Source: Struthio camelus
Lineage: Eukaryota; Chordata; Aves; Struthioniformes; Struthionidae
Length of the DNA stretch: 64,000 nt
Direction: 5' to 3'
Assembly (NCBI RefSeq): GCF_040807025.1
Contig: NC_090944.1
Span: forward strand, 115,485,238-115,549,237
Shown: positions 1 through 15,100 of the stretch, one piece after another
Numbering within the stretch: the first letter of the stretch is position 1
Layout: each line of letters starts with the position of its first letter
Position numbers and translations under genes: made by a program
The notes under the pieces: generated by a model
What the model was told of the DNA's origin: nothing
The model's database searches: none
Seen by the model: only the letters and a program-made list of their open reading frames with translations

Positions 1-53
1 AAGGTATTATCTAACTATATCCTTGACTCTTTTTTCTTTGTTTTCTTCCCTAG

Positions 54-112
54 GGGAGTGAGCATTAATGTTCTCAGGCATGAAGCTGAATTCTATGGAA
101 TCACTCCTTTAG
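54..112 (+). CDS. KCTD3: KCTD3 exon a: end of BTB/T1 domain
   Basis: First KCTD3 exon in the window. A pyrimidine-rich acceptor ending in TAG at 51-53 precedes it and a GTAGGT donor follows. It encodes [19 protein letters not shown], the helix-rich end of the T1 domain, where the HEAEFYGI motif is typical of KCTD proteins. It begins with the last base of a split codon and ends in phase 1. The exon before it is outside the window. Confidence 0.95.
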
Positions 113-3100
113 GTAGGTAAATTATTTTTATGTGAGGTCGTCTATTTGATGCAACTGAAATGACTCACAAGTTTTGGGCAGCAGTGACCCTGAGGACTTT
201 CAAACTTATTGATACATAAGGCTATTTGAAATAACATAATGTCTCTGGGAAACTAAAGCTATAGTCATATCTACTTTTCCCCCCTCAGTAAGAAGGCTGC
301 TTCTATGTGAAGAACTGGAACGCTCATCTTGTGGCAGCGTCCTCTTCCATGGCTACCTGCCTCCTCCAGGTATTTTTGTATTCTGACTCTGACGTTGCTT
401 CCAATCGCTTACTGCTTTATTCTGTGGGGGTGACGGGCCAAAGTATTTGTTTTAGCTGTCAAACTGTCCAGAGAAGGCTTTCCTATTGAAAACTTAAGCT
501 ATCCCGCAATTTGAATTGGACGTGATTCTGATTCCAGAACAAGACTTATGTCTGTGTACTGTATGAAATGGCATATTTAGAGTACTAGATGGAAGTACTA
601 GGTTAATACCAAACAAATTGTTATTGGTATTACCCCAGACTACAGATTCTTGAGTACATTTCAGTTGAATGTTATCAACATGGAGGGCTTTTTCCTTTCT
701 AAAGATACAGTTACTTGAGATGCTCTATGTCATGTCAGTAGATGACATATTGGCACAAATGAGTGCTCCCTAACAATGAGTGTATGTTAGGTACTTACTG
801 CTGTTTAGCGATGAACGCAATTTGTGTCTTAACCTGAAGACTGGGTGAAAATTAGCCAATATTTGACAAGTTTTCCTGAGACAGTTCTTCAAGCTAGTTG
901 TGTATGTGAAGGGTAGGGAGCAAGAGCATTTTTTATTTCAGTAGGGCTTAGTTTTTGTAGCAGCTGAATTGGACTTTGGATGCAAATGCACAAATATACA
1001 TTGAAAATGAGCAAGTATCTATTATACTGCTAAAGTTTATGGAGTGGGACAAAACATCCCTCTCTTCTTTTGCAGGCATTCCCAATCGCAAAATAAATAA
1101 TACTGCTGGGCTACCGGCTGATGTTAGAACTGGTCAAAACTGCTCCGAGAATGAGATTCGTGGAGGTGGTGTCCAACCTACCCTAACTGGTACTGGGGAA
1201 GGTACAGTCAGACTAGGTGAGGAATGTCAGTTTTAAAACCCAAACAAACAGCAAAGATTGTTTCCATTAGGAAGTAAAAACTGAATGGCTATTTCTGGTT
1301 TCTGTCTGTTCTACGTTTACTTGATCTTAAATTGTTGAATTTAAGTTAAACGCTCTTCCATATACAGTATTTAAGACTCACTGCTGCACAGTCAAGACAT
1401 TTGCCTGAAGGAACGACAGATGAAAGTTCTTCATGCAGGCTGAGTATGGCCATTACATGAATGCCCTACACTGTACTGGAAGCCAAGAGAAAAAACAACT
1501 AGGCCAGAGTCTCTTGGGTCTTAGAAGTTCAGAACCATGAACCTCCTTCCTGCTCTTGTACCTCATCCTTGCTAATGGTACATTGCTTGCCCTGCAGGAG
1601 TCAAGATTCTTCAGGACAAAGCTAGCCTTCAGTTGTTTGACTATGTAGAGTATTTTCCATATAAAATACATACAAACTGTAAACAAGATAGGTTTGGATT
1701 TGGTCATTTCCCACCTTTCGACTCTGCAAACAAAACGATGGGCAGTTGTGGAGAAAGTGAGATAGGAGGTGCATTCTTTAAGACTCAGTTCTTTAGTATA
1801 TCAAGGTATACCAGTATATCAGCCTGGGGAACTGCCATGAACACTGACTTCCAGCACCATCCAACAGTTCTGCCAAACCTAATTCAGCTATAGATCAGAA
1901 ACAAGCATGCTCCTCCTAGATATTAAATGGAGAAATTATAGGTATTCTGAAATATTGTAAATGTTTTGTTCTAGACTGTTTAATTAATAATACAGGATTG
2001 CACAAACTATTTAGAAAGAACTCTCATGAAAGAGGGCATTATTTCTTATTTGATAATAAGCCACACATTTTTTTTTTCTTTTTTACAAATTTGGTTGTTT
2101 TCTTAAACTATCAGCATAGGCTTGCCTCTTTCTACTTAGGAACACTTTCAATTTTAGTGACTAAGATTAAATGTCTTCTTTCTATGTCAGAAGCCATAAT
2201 AGTTGTAAGGATTATGAGGAGTATTGCCAGTTAGAGAATGAAAAGCTTCTCAAGGAACTTTTTCAGCAGATTCAAAGTTTCTGTTGAATATCTCAGTAGA
2301 AAGCTCTATGCTGTTTTGGATGTCTGTCCTCATCTTCTCTCTAATACCCATCACTTGACTGACTTTAGCTGAATTGCTGTTTTTAGGATTCCCTGTGGAC
2401 CCACGGAAAGTTCTGATAGTAGCTGGCCACCACAACTGGATAGTAGCTGCATATGCCCATTTTGCTGTTTGCTACAGGTATGAACATGGTTGCTTTTCTT
2501 GTTGCAGAAATCTGACAAAACTAGGATAAACGTCTCGTTAAGACTTGTTGGATCGTAGCAAATTGGTTTACTCTGACTTGACAGTAGATCATATGCTTTC
2601 AGTATGCTACAGATATGAATTGCCATGCTTGCACATGTAAACAAACTGTTTGATAGCTTAAGTTTTACTACTTTGATGTCAATTTCTGATGTTGTTGCAA
2701 GCTAAATTGGTAAAATAATGGATTTTCATGAAGTGTTACTAGTTTTATTTTACCACAAAAACTTTTTACCTGGAAACAACCATTCTCTCCCCCACAAAAG
2801 CCTGATATTTGATTTAACGGGCAAATGGTATCTGTTTTAAAGCAGGCCTGAGGGTTATTTCTGAAAGATTCGTTTGAAAAGTTCCTCCTACTACATGGAT
2901 TTGAAAACATATTGCAGTCCTGCTCTTAAGTCACTTCTGCATGCTGCATGGCTAGAACACAGCACTGGTACTTCAGCTAGGATGAAATGCTGAAGTGAAA
3001 AAATAGCAAAAATGGCAAAAATTTGATATAAATATATAAATAATATATACATATATAAAAATATAAAACTGGAATTTCAAACCTCATGTTTTGTAGCTTA

Positions 3101-6100
3101 GCCTGTAAAACTGGAACATCCACCTTGGGTCAGACTGGGAATGGGCAGTCTGTTTCTGAATCTCTAATCTTTGCTCCTTGTTTCCTCCGTGCCCTTCGTC
3201 CTTCCAGAATCAAAGAGTCTTCTGGGTGGCAGCAGGTGTTCACGAGTCCCTATCTGGACTGGACAATTGAGCGAGTGGCTCTCAATGCTAAGGTAGTTGG
3301 AGGGCCTCACGGAGACAAGGATAAGATGGTTGCAGTTGCCTCGGAGAGTAGCATAATATTGTGGAGCATTCAAGATGGTGGTAGCGGCAGTGAAATTGGT
3401 AAGTATAATTGCCTGGTTTTGTTTGGTTTGGTTTATTTTACTTTCTTTAATAGAAAGAAGTCCATTAATTTTATTTTGAGGAGTGCATGGTCAGTAACGT
3501 TCAGTAAGCCCTTTCACAAAGGCACAAAGCAGGATGCAGTACAGCAAGATATTAGAGCGCATTACCTTTTTTCTGTGCCATACTGGAGGAATCCTTTTTT
3601 CTCAAAGTCAAAAAGAGTGATAATAAAGCGGTCCCTTTGCTGGGCAGAGACTAGCTAACACTTACTACTCAGTTCAGTTTGAGGTTTTTGGGTGAAGAAG
3701 CGAATTAGGTTTAAACTTGTTGCTGGACTTGCATTCAAACCTAGGCACAAGGGAACTAAACTTCTGACATGTCAAGCTACAGATATTAAGCAGTTCTCCT
3801 TTTGCCTTGCCTTTGTCTTATTAAAGCCATATTTTACATGGAGACGATAAGATTTCAGTTTCTGTCAAATGTAGTTCATAAATGGAATTTGGAAGAGGAT
3901 AATTTATTCTTTTTATAACTTGGGTGACTAGGTAGGGAAAAAGCATACTCTACTGCCATAAGTCCAAAGGAATTACATACAGCTTATACTTCTTGGCACT
4001 GAAGGACAGATAATAAGAAAGGCTTTAAAACAGTAAGACGAGATTTTCAGAAGTAAATGTTCCTCGGTACTGATCTGACTGTTTTATCTGACTCACTGAT
4101 GCTCAAATACAGGGCAATTTGGGAGGCAGTGAAGGGGATGATATTAGGAACTTCCTCTAGTCTCAGCCCTGTTGTTTTGAGTGCTGCCATTATGCTAGTA
4201 ACAGTCTGTTTTCTCTGGCAGCAGATACTGTGATCAGATGCTAAATAAGCTTAGTATGAAGTGTGATGGCAATTTTCTTATGCAGACACTTCTCTGAAAC
4301 TGACTGCTGAGTTAATTGGTTTTTAGATATATCTACATACTTGAAGCAGTAAGAATTAATGTGGTCATTAATTAAAGTCAAAATGACCAAATTTAAGTTT
4401 TGATACATTTGCCTTTACTTTAAAGGAAGAGTTTACTTTAAAGATGCTCAGGCAATTTCCAGTTTTGTTAATGACTGTTGCTTCTCTTTGTCTTGGAATG
4501 AATGGAAGCACTAAGTTGGATACGAAGAAGGGGAAAGGCAAAGGTTTTGCAAGAGATCATGCAGCTGAGTACTGGCCTTTTTTACTCATGATTCATAGGG
4601 TTCTTGTATGTAATCGTAATCAGCAAAACAGAAAAGGATGCTCCATGTTTTTTTTTTTTTTTTAAAAAAAAAAGAAATGCGTGGCTAAGTTGAACGTGAA
4701 ATCTCTGTTAAGCATGGAGTAAATGTTCTGCCTAAGGAGCCTTTTCTTCTTGTATGCTCCCTTTGACCAAATCTTACACTAATAGGCAGGGAAGAGTTAG
4801 CATGACAGCTGTACTGCTTTAGTAGCTATTGCTTTAAGCACTATGCTATTCCGTTCCTCCTGCAGCAGCAGCATTTTCTGGCTTGACTTCACTGCTTGTG
4901 TTGTCTCAGGATTTGCAATAAGACATATGAAGCAAAATACCTGAATTTTGGAAATCAAGTATAAAGATTTGCAAAACATAAGCAAAACGGCAACACCGTA
5001 AGGTTCTGACAACTCATACTATGACTAAATATGTGGCAACAAACTTAGTGAAGCAGTTTTACTAAATGGGCTGTACTGCACTGAAGTGGCTTTGTGAAAC
5101 AAAGTAAATGCCATTCAGTCTCTGTGGGAAAAAAATGTGCCTAAAGAATTGAATCTTTAATCTGACTAATATTATCCAGAATGTACTTTTCCTGTTGTGG
5201 GTTAAATAGGTCATGTTGCTTGGTTTAACAGATTAAAATATACGTATATTTTTAACAGTAGTAACTGAAACATAGTTTTCTGTTTTTCTTGTTGTAGCAA
5301 ATGCTTGCAGTCCTGCTTTGGGTTAGAGATCTAGTACGTTGCTATCCTTATGAAAGAAACTACTTGTTCCAAACAGTCTTTGGAGCCTGGCGACAGCATC
5401 CTCAGAAAATTGTGAGGGCTGGCATCTTCGTTATGGAGCTCTCCCAGAGTGCTCTCTTTCCTTTCAATATTACTTACATAAGACACTGCTGCTGGATTGC
5501 TGCTGTAAGCAGTATTTTACTGAGAGGGGCCCTTAAGACAGGAGCCTGTCATTACATGTAGCGTTGTCTCCCCTGTGGGTGGGTCTCAAGATTGTTGAGC
5601 CTAAGCAGGACTGACACTTGAAATTCCTCCAGACCATTCAAGCTGTCTTCCTTGATTTCCTTGAACCTCATCCTTCTCTGGAGTAATCAATTCTAGTTGT
5701 TTCTGTGGATTTTTTTATTATTGCCTTTTTATGTGCCCTGTACTACTGAATCTTATGTGCATCAGATGATTGTTTTGTGCCCTGGAAAACAGCTTAGCAT
5801 CTTAATTAAAACATAAGTATGCACTGAGGTTCCCTCTTGGGGTGTAACAGAGGGCTGCCCCTTGGTTGGGAACAGCACCAGTTAAGAGTGCATTAGTGGG
5901 GAGTGATATAAGTATGTCGAGTGAGGTAGTGTGGAGTAAGAAACTTGTGAGTGAAACTTGGTGATGTAATGTATCCCTCATAGTTATGACTTTTACAGCT
6001 AAAGAAGATGGGCGGGTACTTTCCAGCCATTAAAACTTAGTTTGGAATTACAAGCTGAATTACTTACAGAGGCTGCTTACAAGACTTTGTAGCTGCCAGG

Positions 6101-9100
6101 CTTGGAAATGATCTCTAAAACCTCTTTAGTTTGATGTAACTTTTAAGTAACATCGTACAAAATAAAGTATGCTATCCAAGTTTGCAGCTCAATAAAAATA
6201 ATCGTATTGGACCTGTGATAAGACTGGGAAGCTCCAAAGAGAAAGATCAGGTTCCTTGGGAAGGTAATATATGGGCATCAGTAAACATACCCATTCCAGT
6301 TGCAGTTTGTATAATGAGCAGAGGCTATCCTTGCTCTGGAGTGCCTCCTCCGAATTGTGCCCAGCTGCTAGCACCCTACTGTTCCAGGTGTCTAGCTGCT
6401 CAGTAAGCAGGACTTATTTTTGCTTTGTTTTTATTGCCAAAAGTCGTAATACTTTAGAAGCTAGTAAGCATACCAGCGCTGCTAAACCTCATGGTGAAAT
6501 GGTTACAAATCTAAAGAATTTATTTGTAAGATTACAGTGAAAGTTGTAAGCTAATGATTGCCCTTCCCCTCCCCATCTTCACACCCTCTCCATAGTTAAA
6601 TAATAGATTCTCAGCCTTACTTGCAGTTCTCTTGATCAAATAATGAAGATATTTGGTGAAAGATAGGAGGGAGTGGTTAGCATTGGTTTCTTGACATTTA
6701 GGAGCCTTTCTGAGATGTGGAAAAGCTGAGATGTTAGGGTCTATAATCATCAATGCCTGTCATATTTTGCAGTGTTTTGATTTTTATCAGGTGAAATGTT
6801 CTTGATATCCCATTTGCTCTATTTAGAAGGCCAGCTTTTGCTGGTGAGTCTTATGTTCCAGATACTGAATAGCATGTGGTGACTGGTGAAACTATACGGA
6901 TTTAACTTTTAATAGCCTGTACTCTCTGCTCATGAACTGTAACCAAACTTAAAGATCTGTAGATGACATGTAACAGAAGGAAAGAAAGAAATAGGCTTTT
7001 GAAGGCTACTTATTTTTCCAGCTCTGATGCAGATGTTCAAATATTTCTGCTAAAAGAGAAATTTAAATGTATTCAACTATTATAGCATCAGGATAATTTA
7101 ATCTTTTCTCTCGAATAGGGATGAGACCTTGTAGCCTTCTTTAATTTCTAAAATATGTTTTAAGACTGTACCTATTTGACTATACTTTAAAAAAAACGAA
7201 TAGGAGCTTGTAATACATTAAAAGGTAATTGAAAATTAGTGTGGCACAAATTGTCTAGCAAAAACCATGAAATTACTGCTTCTTAAATGACACTTCATAG
7301 TCATAGATAAATAAAAACAAGTTAACCTACTTAATGTAATAGGGTATTTTTTTTATGCCTTAAGATGTATAAAGCCATTTGAGACTTTGGATTACAAGTG
7401 GCTATAGAAAAACAAAGCATATTTTGCATAAGCTCTTCTTCTTTCCCTTGCCTCCTTTTTCTTCCCCAGTAGATGGATTTTTATCAACAGAGATGACATC
7501 ATGCTTGGGTTTAATTTAATGGAATCCAGTTTTCCCCGTGCATGGTATATCATCTAGTACACTGGGAACCCACTTCTGGCTGTTCATTACCTGCTAGAAT
7601 AATAAATGTGACAAATGATAATAGTGGAGAGATTCCATTGTTACTGTTTTTTTCCTCTTTATTTTAGATGAGCTTCACAGACTCTTCATTTTTTGTAGGA
7701 GTGTTCAGTCTTGGAGTCCCTGTAGATGCCCTCTTCTTCATTGGCAACCAGTTGGTGGCTACTAGCCATACAGGGAAAGTGGGAGTGTGGAATGCTGTGA
7801 CTCAACACTGGCAGGTGTGTTCAGTTCAGACACTTTTATTTCTGCATCAGTTCTAATACGCTGACATGTCTTTCTGGTAAAAAGAGAATAAAAGAATATG
7901 TGTGAAATACTTTGTTTTCGGTCCTGACCTGTGTTATGAAGTCTGCCACCTCGGTGGCAGAGTACTGTGCCTGTGAGTAGAATGTTGTTGAATTGTTTGG
8001 TGATACTACCAAGCATGCTTTCTAGGCTTTTTATTTAAAAGGACATGGTGCACTTTGGAGTAATAAATGTTATCTGTGAGTATATTTAAACTTCCTTTTG
8101 CAGTACTAAATTTGTAAAAATTCACTAGAAACATAATAGAAAATTTGTGGGGAATATATGTAAGCATTTTCTTCACCTTCTGGAGGAAAAAACATATTAA
8201 AAAGGGAGTCTTATAGCTGGGATCTCAAAAGGTATTTTACAATAGGAGACTCTCCTGCAGCAGAAATATACATGGTGCTTGAAAGATTCATGTCTTGCAT
8301 CTGGATGCTTTTGGCTGCACTGACTTTATTGCTGTTGTTAAGATGCATATTAAATAGACGGATCCTTGGAATCTGTGTGAGCCTGAGAAAGGAGTTGAGC
8401 GTTCATGTGACTAACAAAGCCTGTAACACGGCCAGATGTACATCTTTGTGGCACAAAAAGACTGGATGCAATAAAAAATGCAAAAATTGCCTTGCAAATC
8501 TCAAGAGGCAGAACTGACCTGGGGCTGACTCCCGTGTCTGTCACAATGTTTCCTGAATAAGTTTTGATTCAACTCTTAAGTGACAGTACTGCTAACAAAT
8601 AACACGGATAATAAGGATGGGATAGTGCTGCTTCTGCAGCAGACACAGGCATGTTAAGTTGGTCTCAAATAAACAAAACATTTTTCTACAGACCTATTGA
8701 AGCCTTGCAAAATATTCTGTTAGGAAACAATTTAATGCTATGTGACAAGTTAGAATTTGATATGTGCTAAAGGAGCAAGTTATAAAGATTAAAAACTATT
8801 GTCCCATTCATCTGCCTTTGTTTCCAGGTGGAGGCACAGAAAGCTTTCCAGTCACAGTAACTGTTCCTCAGTTCAATTGACTGTTCCTGCGGTGGTGAAA
8901 GCAATTCTTATTGAAGAGTAGAAAATATTTAGAAGTGGGCATATACTGCAAGATGTCACAAAATAAGTTTCTTCAGGGGAAGGGAATAGTTCCTTTTAAA
9001 GAAAAGTTTCAGGCTGTCGTCTTTGCAACAGGCTCTTTTGTTTATATTAGCAAGGAGGGCCTATATGAAAATGGGGTTTTCTCATCTCCCTTTAGAACAA

Positions 9101-12100
9101 ATTCTTCTTGGAGAAGAACCCCATAAAAATACTTAAGTGGCGGGGTTGTACCTCTGATCTTCAACTGCCTGATAAGAATGCCTGATATTTGTGTAAGTAC
9201 TTGCTATGAGTTACTCATAGCTTTGGGCTTTGAACGTAACCATACTTGTTGCAGTGAGAGAGGCTTTGAAGAGCAGAGCGTGCTGATGCGCCATTCAGAC
9301 CAAGATCTTGGTTTCATTTCAAGTTTTCTTTCCTGATGCCTTTCTATCTTCTTTCAGAATTGCCTTTTCTAAGTTCTCCTTTATGAAGGCTTATTGTGTG
9401 CCAGCTATCCTCCCTTAAGCTGTGTTTTTTGCATTTGACATAATTCATCCTGAGGATATGACTCTGACCTCTGTCTCTAATTAGTTTTGGCATCTCCTTC
9501 CCAAGTCTTGTAGATTTGAGCAGACTAGCCAAGGTGGTTTCCCTAGTACTTATTCCTCTGGCAACATTTCAGCGGCATGCAACACAGAGGCTGTGGGTCC
9601 TAGATGCGTCAGCAATGAAATATTTAGTATAGGATTGCTTAAAGGAAGCAGAATATTTAGCGTTGCAGAACATGAAGTAATAGAATACAGAAACAACAGA
9701 ACAGGACAGAAAAACTCTATTTGCTAAGTGAGGATTCTTGCTGTCTGTGTTCTACCAATGATTGTTGTATAGTGTCACTCTGTTTCTTAGTAGAAGGGGA
9801 ATAGTTCACATCTCAGCAGGTGCTATTTCTGATTCACCTCTGGCATCCTTCAGAAGAAAGGACTCGCCTTGCTTTGTCTGATCTCTCTGACTTGGTCAGT
9901 CAATCTCTGCCGTTGGCAGCATTGTAGAACCTCCTGCAGAACATAGGGTTAGTGTTCTTGATGGAAGCTGCTTGGATTCTTAGCCCTCTCTTTGCAGTTA
10001 CAATGCCATCTGCAAGGGGATTATTGAAGTGGTATATCTGTGGATGGGCTGCTTCTGCCTCCATTAGTTTTATAAGGGTATTGCAGATTGGAGAGCTTCC
10101 TTATACAGCTTTGGTCTACAGGCTCACTGCACCCTGATCCAGAGACTTTTAGGTGCTGAGATTTTAGTTGCTTGTACTTCTACTCTTGTCCTACTTTTTA
10201 AAGTAGTCTGGAAAAAGAACTTTTGAGACAGAGTTGGATCAGATTGTTTGATATCTCATTTAAGTGAAGTGTTGATTTGACTATGGGAAGAATAGCATAT
10301 TTGAACAGATCTATCTGAGAAAGAACTACGTAAGAGCATTAAGATTGAGAACAGCAATTGTTTTCAATAGTTGGCAAGGATCTTTCTTCTGGCCATTCAG
10401 TTATCAGTTATATGGAGAAATTCCAAGTGTTTTCCAAGAACAATTTATTTTTAGCATTGGCTCTGTGCTGCATTTTTGCTGAAACTAAGAAAGAAGGGCA
10501 AGTGCCTCCTTTCTTTTTTCTTTCTGAAGATATGCAGAAACTATTTTCCTTTTGCAGCCTTCTTTTTAAGGCTGAGCTGTAAGTTTAGAGAATGTTTTGA
10601 AAGCTTATAAACTATCTTTAAATCAGGAAATGGTGCTGATTTAGAGTAGTAGCTGTTCGGGGAAAAATTTTTCTTCTTGACCAACAGATTCATTGTAGGC
10701 ATTTTGCAAATGATTTTGCAAATCTCTGAAGCAATCAGAAAGATGCTGCTGGCCAGAGAGAAATGAGAACTTAAGCTAAAATTTCCATGAATTAATATTC
10801 AGTGTCCATTAAATGGACAGATTGAAATACACAGAGTTTAGGAAAAAAATGGTATGAGTTTCTGCATGTTCCTAATGCTCTTGATAAAGCGGCTGTTGAC
10901 TTGTCCTTCTGCTGGGATGAAACAAGAAAGTTGCTTGGGGTTGGAGATTATAGGCAGGATAAGCAAAGCTTTTCCTTTGTCTGAGACCTCTCTTGTCCCC
11001 CCTGAGGGAATGAGCGTTCCTTTGGAGCCTAGAGAGCAAAGAGAAGGTATGCTTAATCCCTGACCTTAAGTTGTAGACCAGTAACTGAAATATGACAGGT
11101 CTGCCTTTCAATTTACTTGATGTAAATTAACTGTATTGGAAAGGGGAAATCCTAATGGGGTTAGCGAATTTTTTTTTCATCATTATGTATCTGCTAGAGG
11201 TTGAGATCTCCTTTAGAGATAGGAGGGGGCCACAAGGAAGAACTGGGAATCAAGGAAGCCTTAGGGAGGCAATGTTTAGTTCCTCTGCACAGCAGCCTCT
11301 TAAGAAGTTGCCAGGAAGGGGGAAGCAGGTATAAGACAAAAAGCGCAAAGTACGTTCATTTGAAAAAAGCAGCCTTCCCCTCCTGAAGACGTAGCTTAGT
11401 TGCAACTGTTTAGTAAGTTTTTTGCCTCCTCATGGAGAAGGAGCCTCTAGAGCAGTTGTCAGTTGCCCTGGATTGAATGCATGCTTCTGATGGACTCCCT
11501 GACTGAAGATTTGGTTTGTTAAAGGAACCATGGATAAGCATCTACCAGCAGTACTTTAAGGATGCCATTGTGTGTGCGTGTGTGCGTCCACAATAGCTTC
11601 AGACCAGTACCAAACTCACGTGGTCTTTAACAGAACGTACCCAAAATGTCTGAAAACTGAGGAAGGAGCAACCCAATTTCTTGGATTTTTCTTCTGTTTG
11701 CACTAGGTTCAGGACGTTGTCCCTATCACGAGCTATGATACTGCTGGGTCCTTTCTGCTGCTCGGCTGTAACAATGGCTCTATCTATTATATAGGTAAGA
11801 AATGGGAGCAGGGCAGAAGGAAAAGGAAGTGGTACTGGGCAGCTCTGCTCCTAAAACACTCTTTAGTCTGGTTGTTCTAAGTCACATCAGAACAACGGTG
11901 TCTATTCAGAAAAATAAACGATTGTCTCTTCCCCACAGACATGCAGAAGTTCCCATTACGAATGAAAGACAATGATCTTCTAGTGACAGAATTGTATCAT
12001 GATCCTTCCAATGATGCTATAACAGCACTCAGTGTCTACCTCACACCCAAAACAAGTCAGTATTGTGTTTTGTTGATGTTTTTTTGAAGCTCAGTGAAGA

Positions 12101-15100
12101 TCAGTTACAGATGTGAGGGTGTTTTTTTCTGTTTTCTGGATGGCCTTTTTCTATTGAAGTATAGTAGGGTTAAAGTGGCCACAAAAGCATTGCACATAAG
12201 CCATGCAGTTTTCTGTATTTAATCGTCCTCAAATGAATGGTGAACACTAGGAGCAGCTGTATCCCCTCACATCTGTACATGTGTATAAATAGGTGCATAT
12301 GCTTTAGATATATGTACATATGTACATCATGCATTATGCATTAATGTATGATATAGTAACATACACTGTACATTAATGCTTGTACATAATGTACATTTGT
12401 TGGTTTTACCACTTTTACATAGCATAAGCACTTAGATTATGGCTTGTATTCACTGAAATACTCTGCTCTGAGTTATTGGGGGAGGAAAGAGAACCTTGCC
12501 TTGACATCTAACTTTTTCATAATCAATACAATAAAAACCATTTCGATATGCAGCAACACTTACTGAATGATGTTCAACTGTTGTGTCTATGCACTTTTTT
12601 GTAACCCATGGTACAGCTATCTTTTAAATTGATCGCCCTCCCCCCCCCCCCCCCAAAAAAAAAAAAATCTTGGAGGAACTGTTTATTCCCATACCTTTAT
12701 TGAAACCATAGTGACCTTTCTAACCATAGTCATCCCTGTTCTTGCCTTGCTTGCCATTAAGGCAGAAGTAAACCGTGTGTGGCACATATTGACCATGTCA
12801 CTGTGAAGAGCGCCAAAATATCCTCTTGGAATGTACAACAACATCTTTAAATGACTTTCTTTATGCCTTCCTTTAACCTCCAGGAGGGAGGACAGAATGG
12901 AAGGAAAGGCTGTTGTTAAGACAGAGTTGAAGAGCATTAGTATGAAACTGAACAAACTTTTTCAATGATACAACTTGTTCTCAGTTCATGAGGGGAAAAA
13001 AGAAGAGTAAATAATGTTTAAAATAAGTACCTGTCTTATTGTGGAAGCTTGGAAGTACTATTCTCTATTGCCTCATTCCCTGTCCCCAGTAAGACAAGCT
13101 CTCCCTCCTGAGGGGAACAACTGTATTCTTCCCCGCTGTAGGTGTAAGTGGCAATTGGATTGAGATTGCATATGGCACCAGCTCTGGAGCAGTGAGGGTG
13201 ATTGTACAGCACCCTGAAACAGTTGGGTCTGGACCTCAGCTCTTTCAGACTTTCACAGTTCATCGAAGTCCTGTTACGAAGATCATGCTCTCGGAGAAAC
13301 ATCTTGTGTCAGGTAAATTTTTTTTTTTCTGCACAAAAGTTTGTATTGGTGGTTCTCCCCTCCTCCTGCCCCTTGAAATGTTTGTATGCGTTGCCTTGTA
13401 ACTTGCTTTGTTCCCACAGATGATAGAGATGGGTTGGTCAGCGTTTTGGGTGAGATTTGCTTGGATCCTCATTCTTAAAGTGAACACTTCTTAAATCCTT
13501 TAGCATTTAAAAGACCTAAGTTTTATTTAAACAGATAGTAGAACAACTAACTTCCTTTTGTGTCTCATTCCAAGGTTGCTGTTAGTGCGGGGGGGGGGGG
13601 GGGACCTACACTTCTAAACAAACATATCCCTCCCAAATCCAATTGCTGTGGTCAGGTCCGTTAGGACTTGTCTTGCCTTAATAACCTTTCAGGAGCTTTC
13701 TGGGTTACAGCAAAATGTGTCCAGTAGAAATGAAGCCTTCTCATGGCTTCAAAGACTATCTGTGTCTCTGCTTTTCTCTGCAGTCTCCCAGACTTAGCTG
13801 TGTTGTCCAGTTCTGTGTTTTGGATAGCGTTTATTGCTCCCATGGAAGGTGTAATCTCCACCCCCTCTAGAAGAATCTGTCTGGCCCAGAAGCTAGGGAA
13901 GGAGGAGAGATTTACTTTCTGCTGCTTGCTCCCCCAATTTTTTTTGTAAAGGAACAGAGAACACGATCTGTAATAAGCTGCAAACAAACAGCCCAGAGGC
14001 CATCTGTTCCCCTGCAATTTGGAACCCATTTGGGGCTAAACAATTAGTGCCAATGGAAAGGACGCACCTGCATGTAGAAAGCTGAGTAACTGATGAATGA
14101 AATAGAAGGGCAGACCTGTGTGATGAGGTTTATGCTTCCAGACTGCTCTTATGGCATGTCTTGTCCTAGCATCTGCACACAGAAAACTGAAGTGTGCTGT
14201 AAGCTACTGGTGCTCACGCTCTCAGACCTTAATGTCTGTAGAACATATTGCGTCCCACCTGCCCTGGTTTGTTTCTTGCATTTTTGAGGGAAGAGACAAA
14301 AGTGACTAGTAGAAAAAAGGACAGCAACAACAATTCGTAGACTGTTAAGATAATTGTCTGGAGTTGCTAGATGACATGACATTGACTAAATTCTGCTTGC
14401 TCACTCAGTCTTCTATTCTATAGAAATCATAGGGAAGCTTATCTTGAAAGTGTTGTCATCCCTTGTAAATGTTATTTACACATCCTTTCTCTTCCTTTCT
14501 AGTTTGTGCTGATAACAACCATGTACGGACATGGACTGTAACTCGGTTCCGGGGCATGATTTCAACTCAGCCAGGTTCAACACCTCTTGCATCATTCAAA
14601 ATCTTGTCCCTGGAGGAAGCAGAGAGTCATGGCAGTTACTGTTCTGGAAATGACATTGGTAGGACATCTCTCAAGTGCTCTGTGCTGGGTCTGTAGCTTC
14701 ACTGGTCTCATAAAGGTTCAACGGTGAATTTTAACCCAGTAACGCACAAGTCAGCTGAAGCTCTTATATACTGCTCTCCCCTTGAGAAGATGATAGGGAT
14801 CTGTAAGAGTCAGTTGGCAATATTTACTGCTTAGGCTTTATAAGTTGTGTACACTTAGGTGGGGTTCATTTAAAGGGCTCGTTTCGAAGATGATGAGAAA
14901 GAAGGTAAAATTTTGTCCCAGAAGCTATACTTCTTCCTTGAGCAAACTGAAGTAGCTTTTTACTTTTCTTTTAAATAGAGAATGATAGAAAGCACAGGAA
15001 ACTGCATTGAAGCAGATGACCGTGGCAAGATTTGGGTTTACTGCAAATTCCAGTTAACTGTTCAGCAGCGGTTAAATAATGCACAGTTGAAAAATTTGTA

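Noticed and set aside
7668..7698. Possible start codon just upstream of the 7699 exon
   Set aside because: The ATG lies in intron sequence before a clear TTTTTGTAG acceptor, and phase continuity shows this is an internal exon.
13661..14029. 122-codon open frame on the - strand
   Set aside because: It is antisense within a KCTD3 intron, with no similarity or regulatory context.
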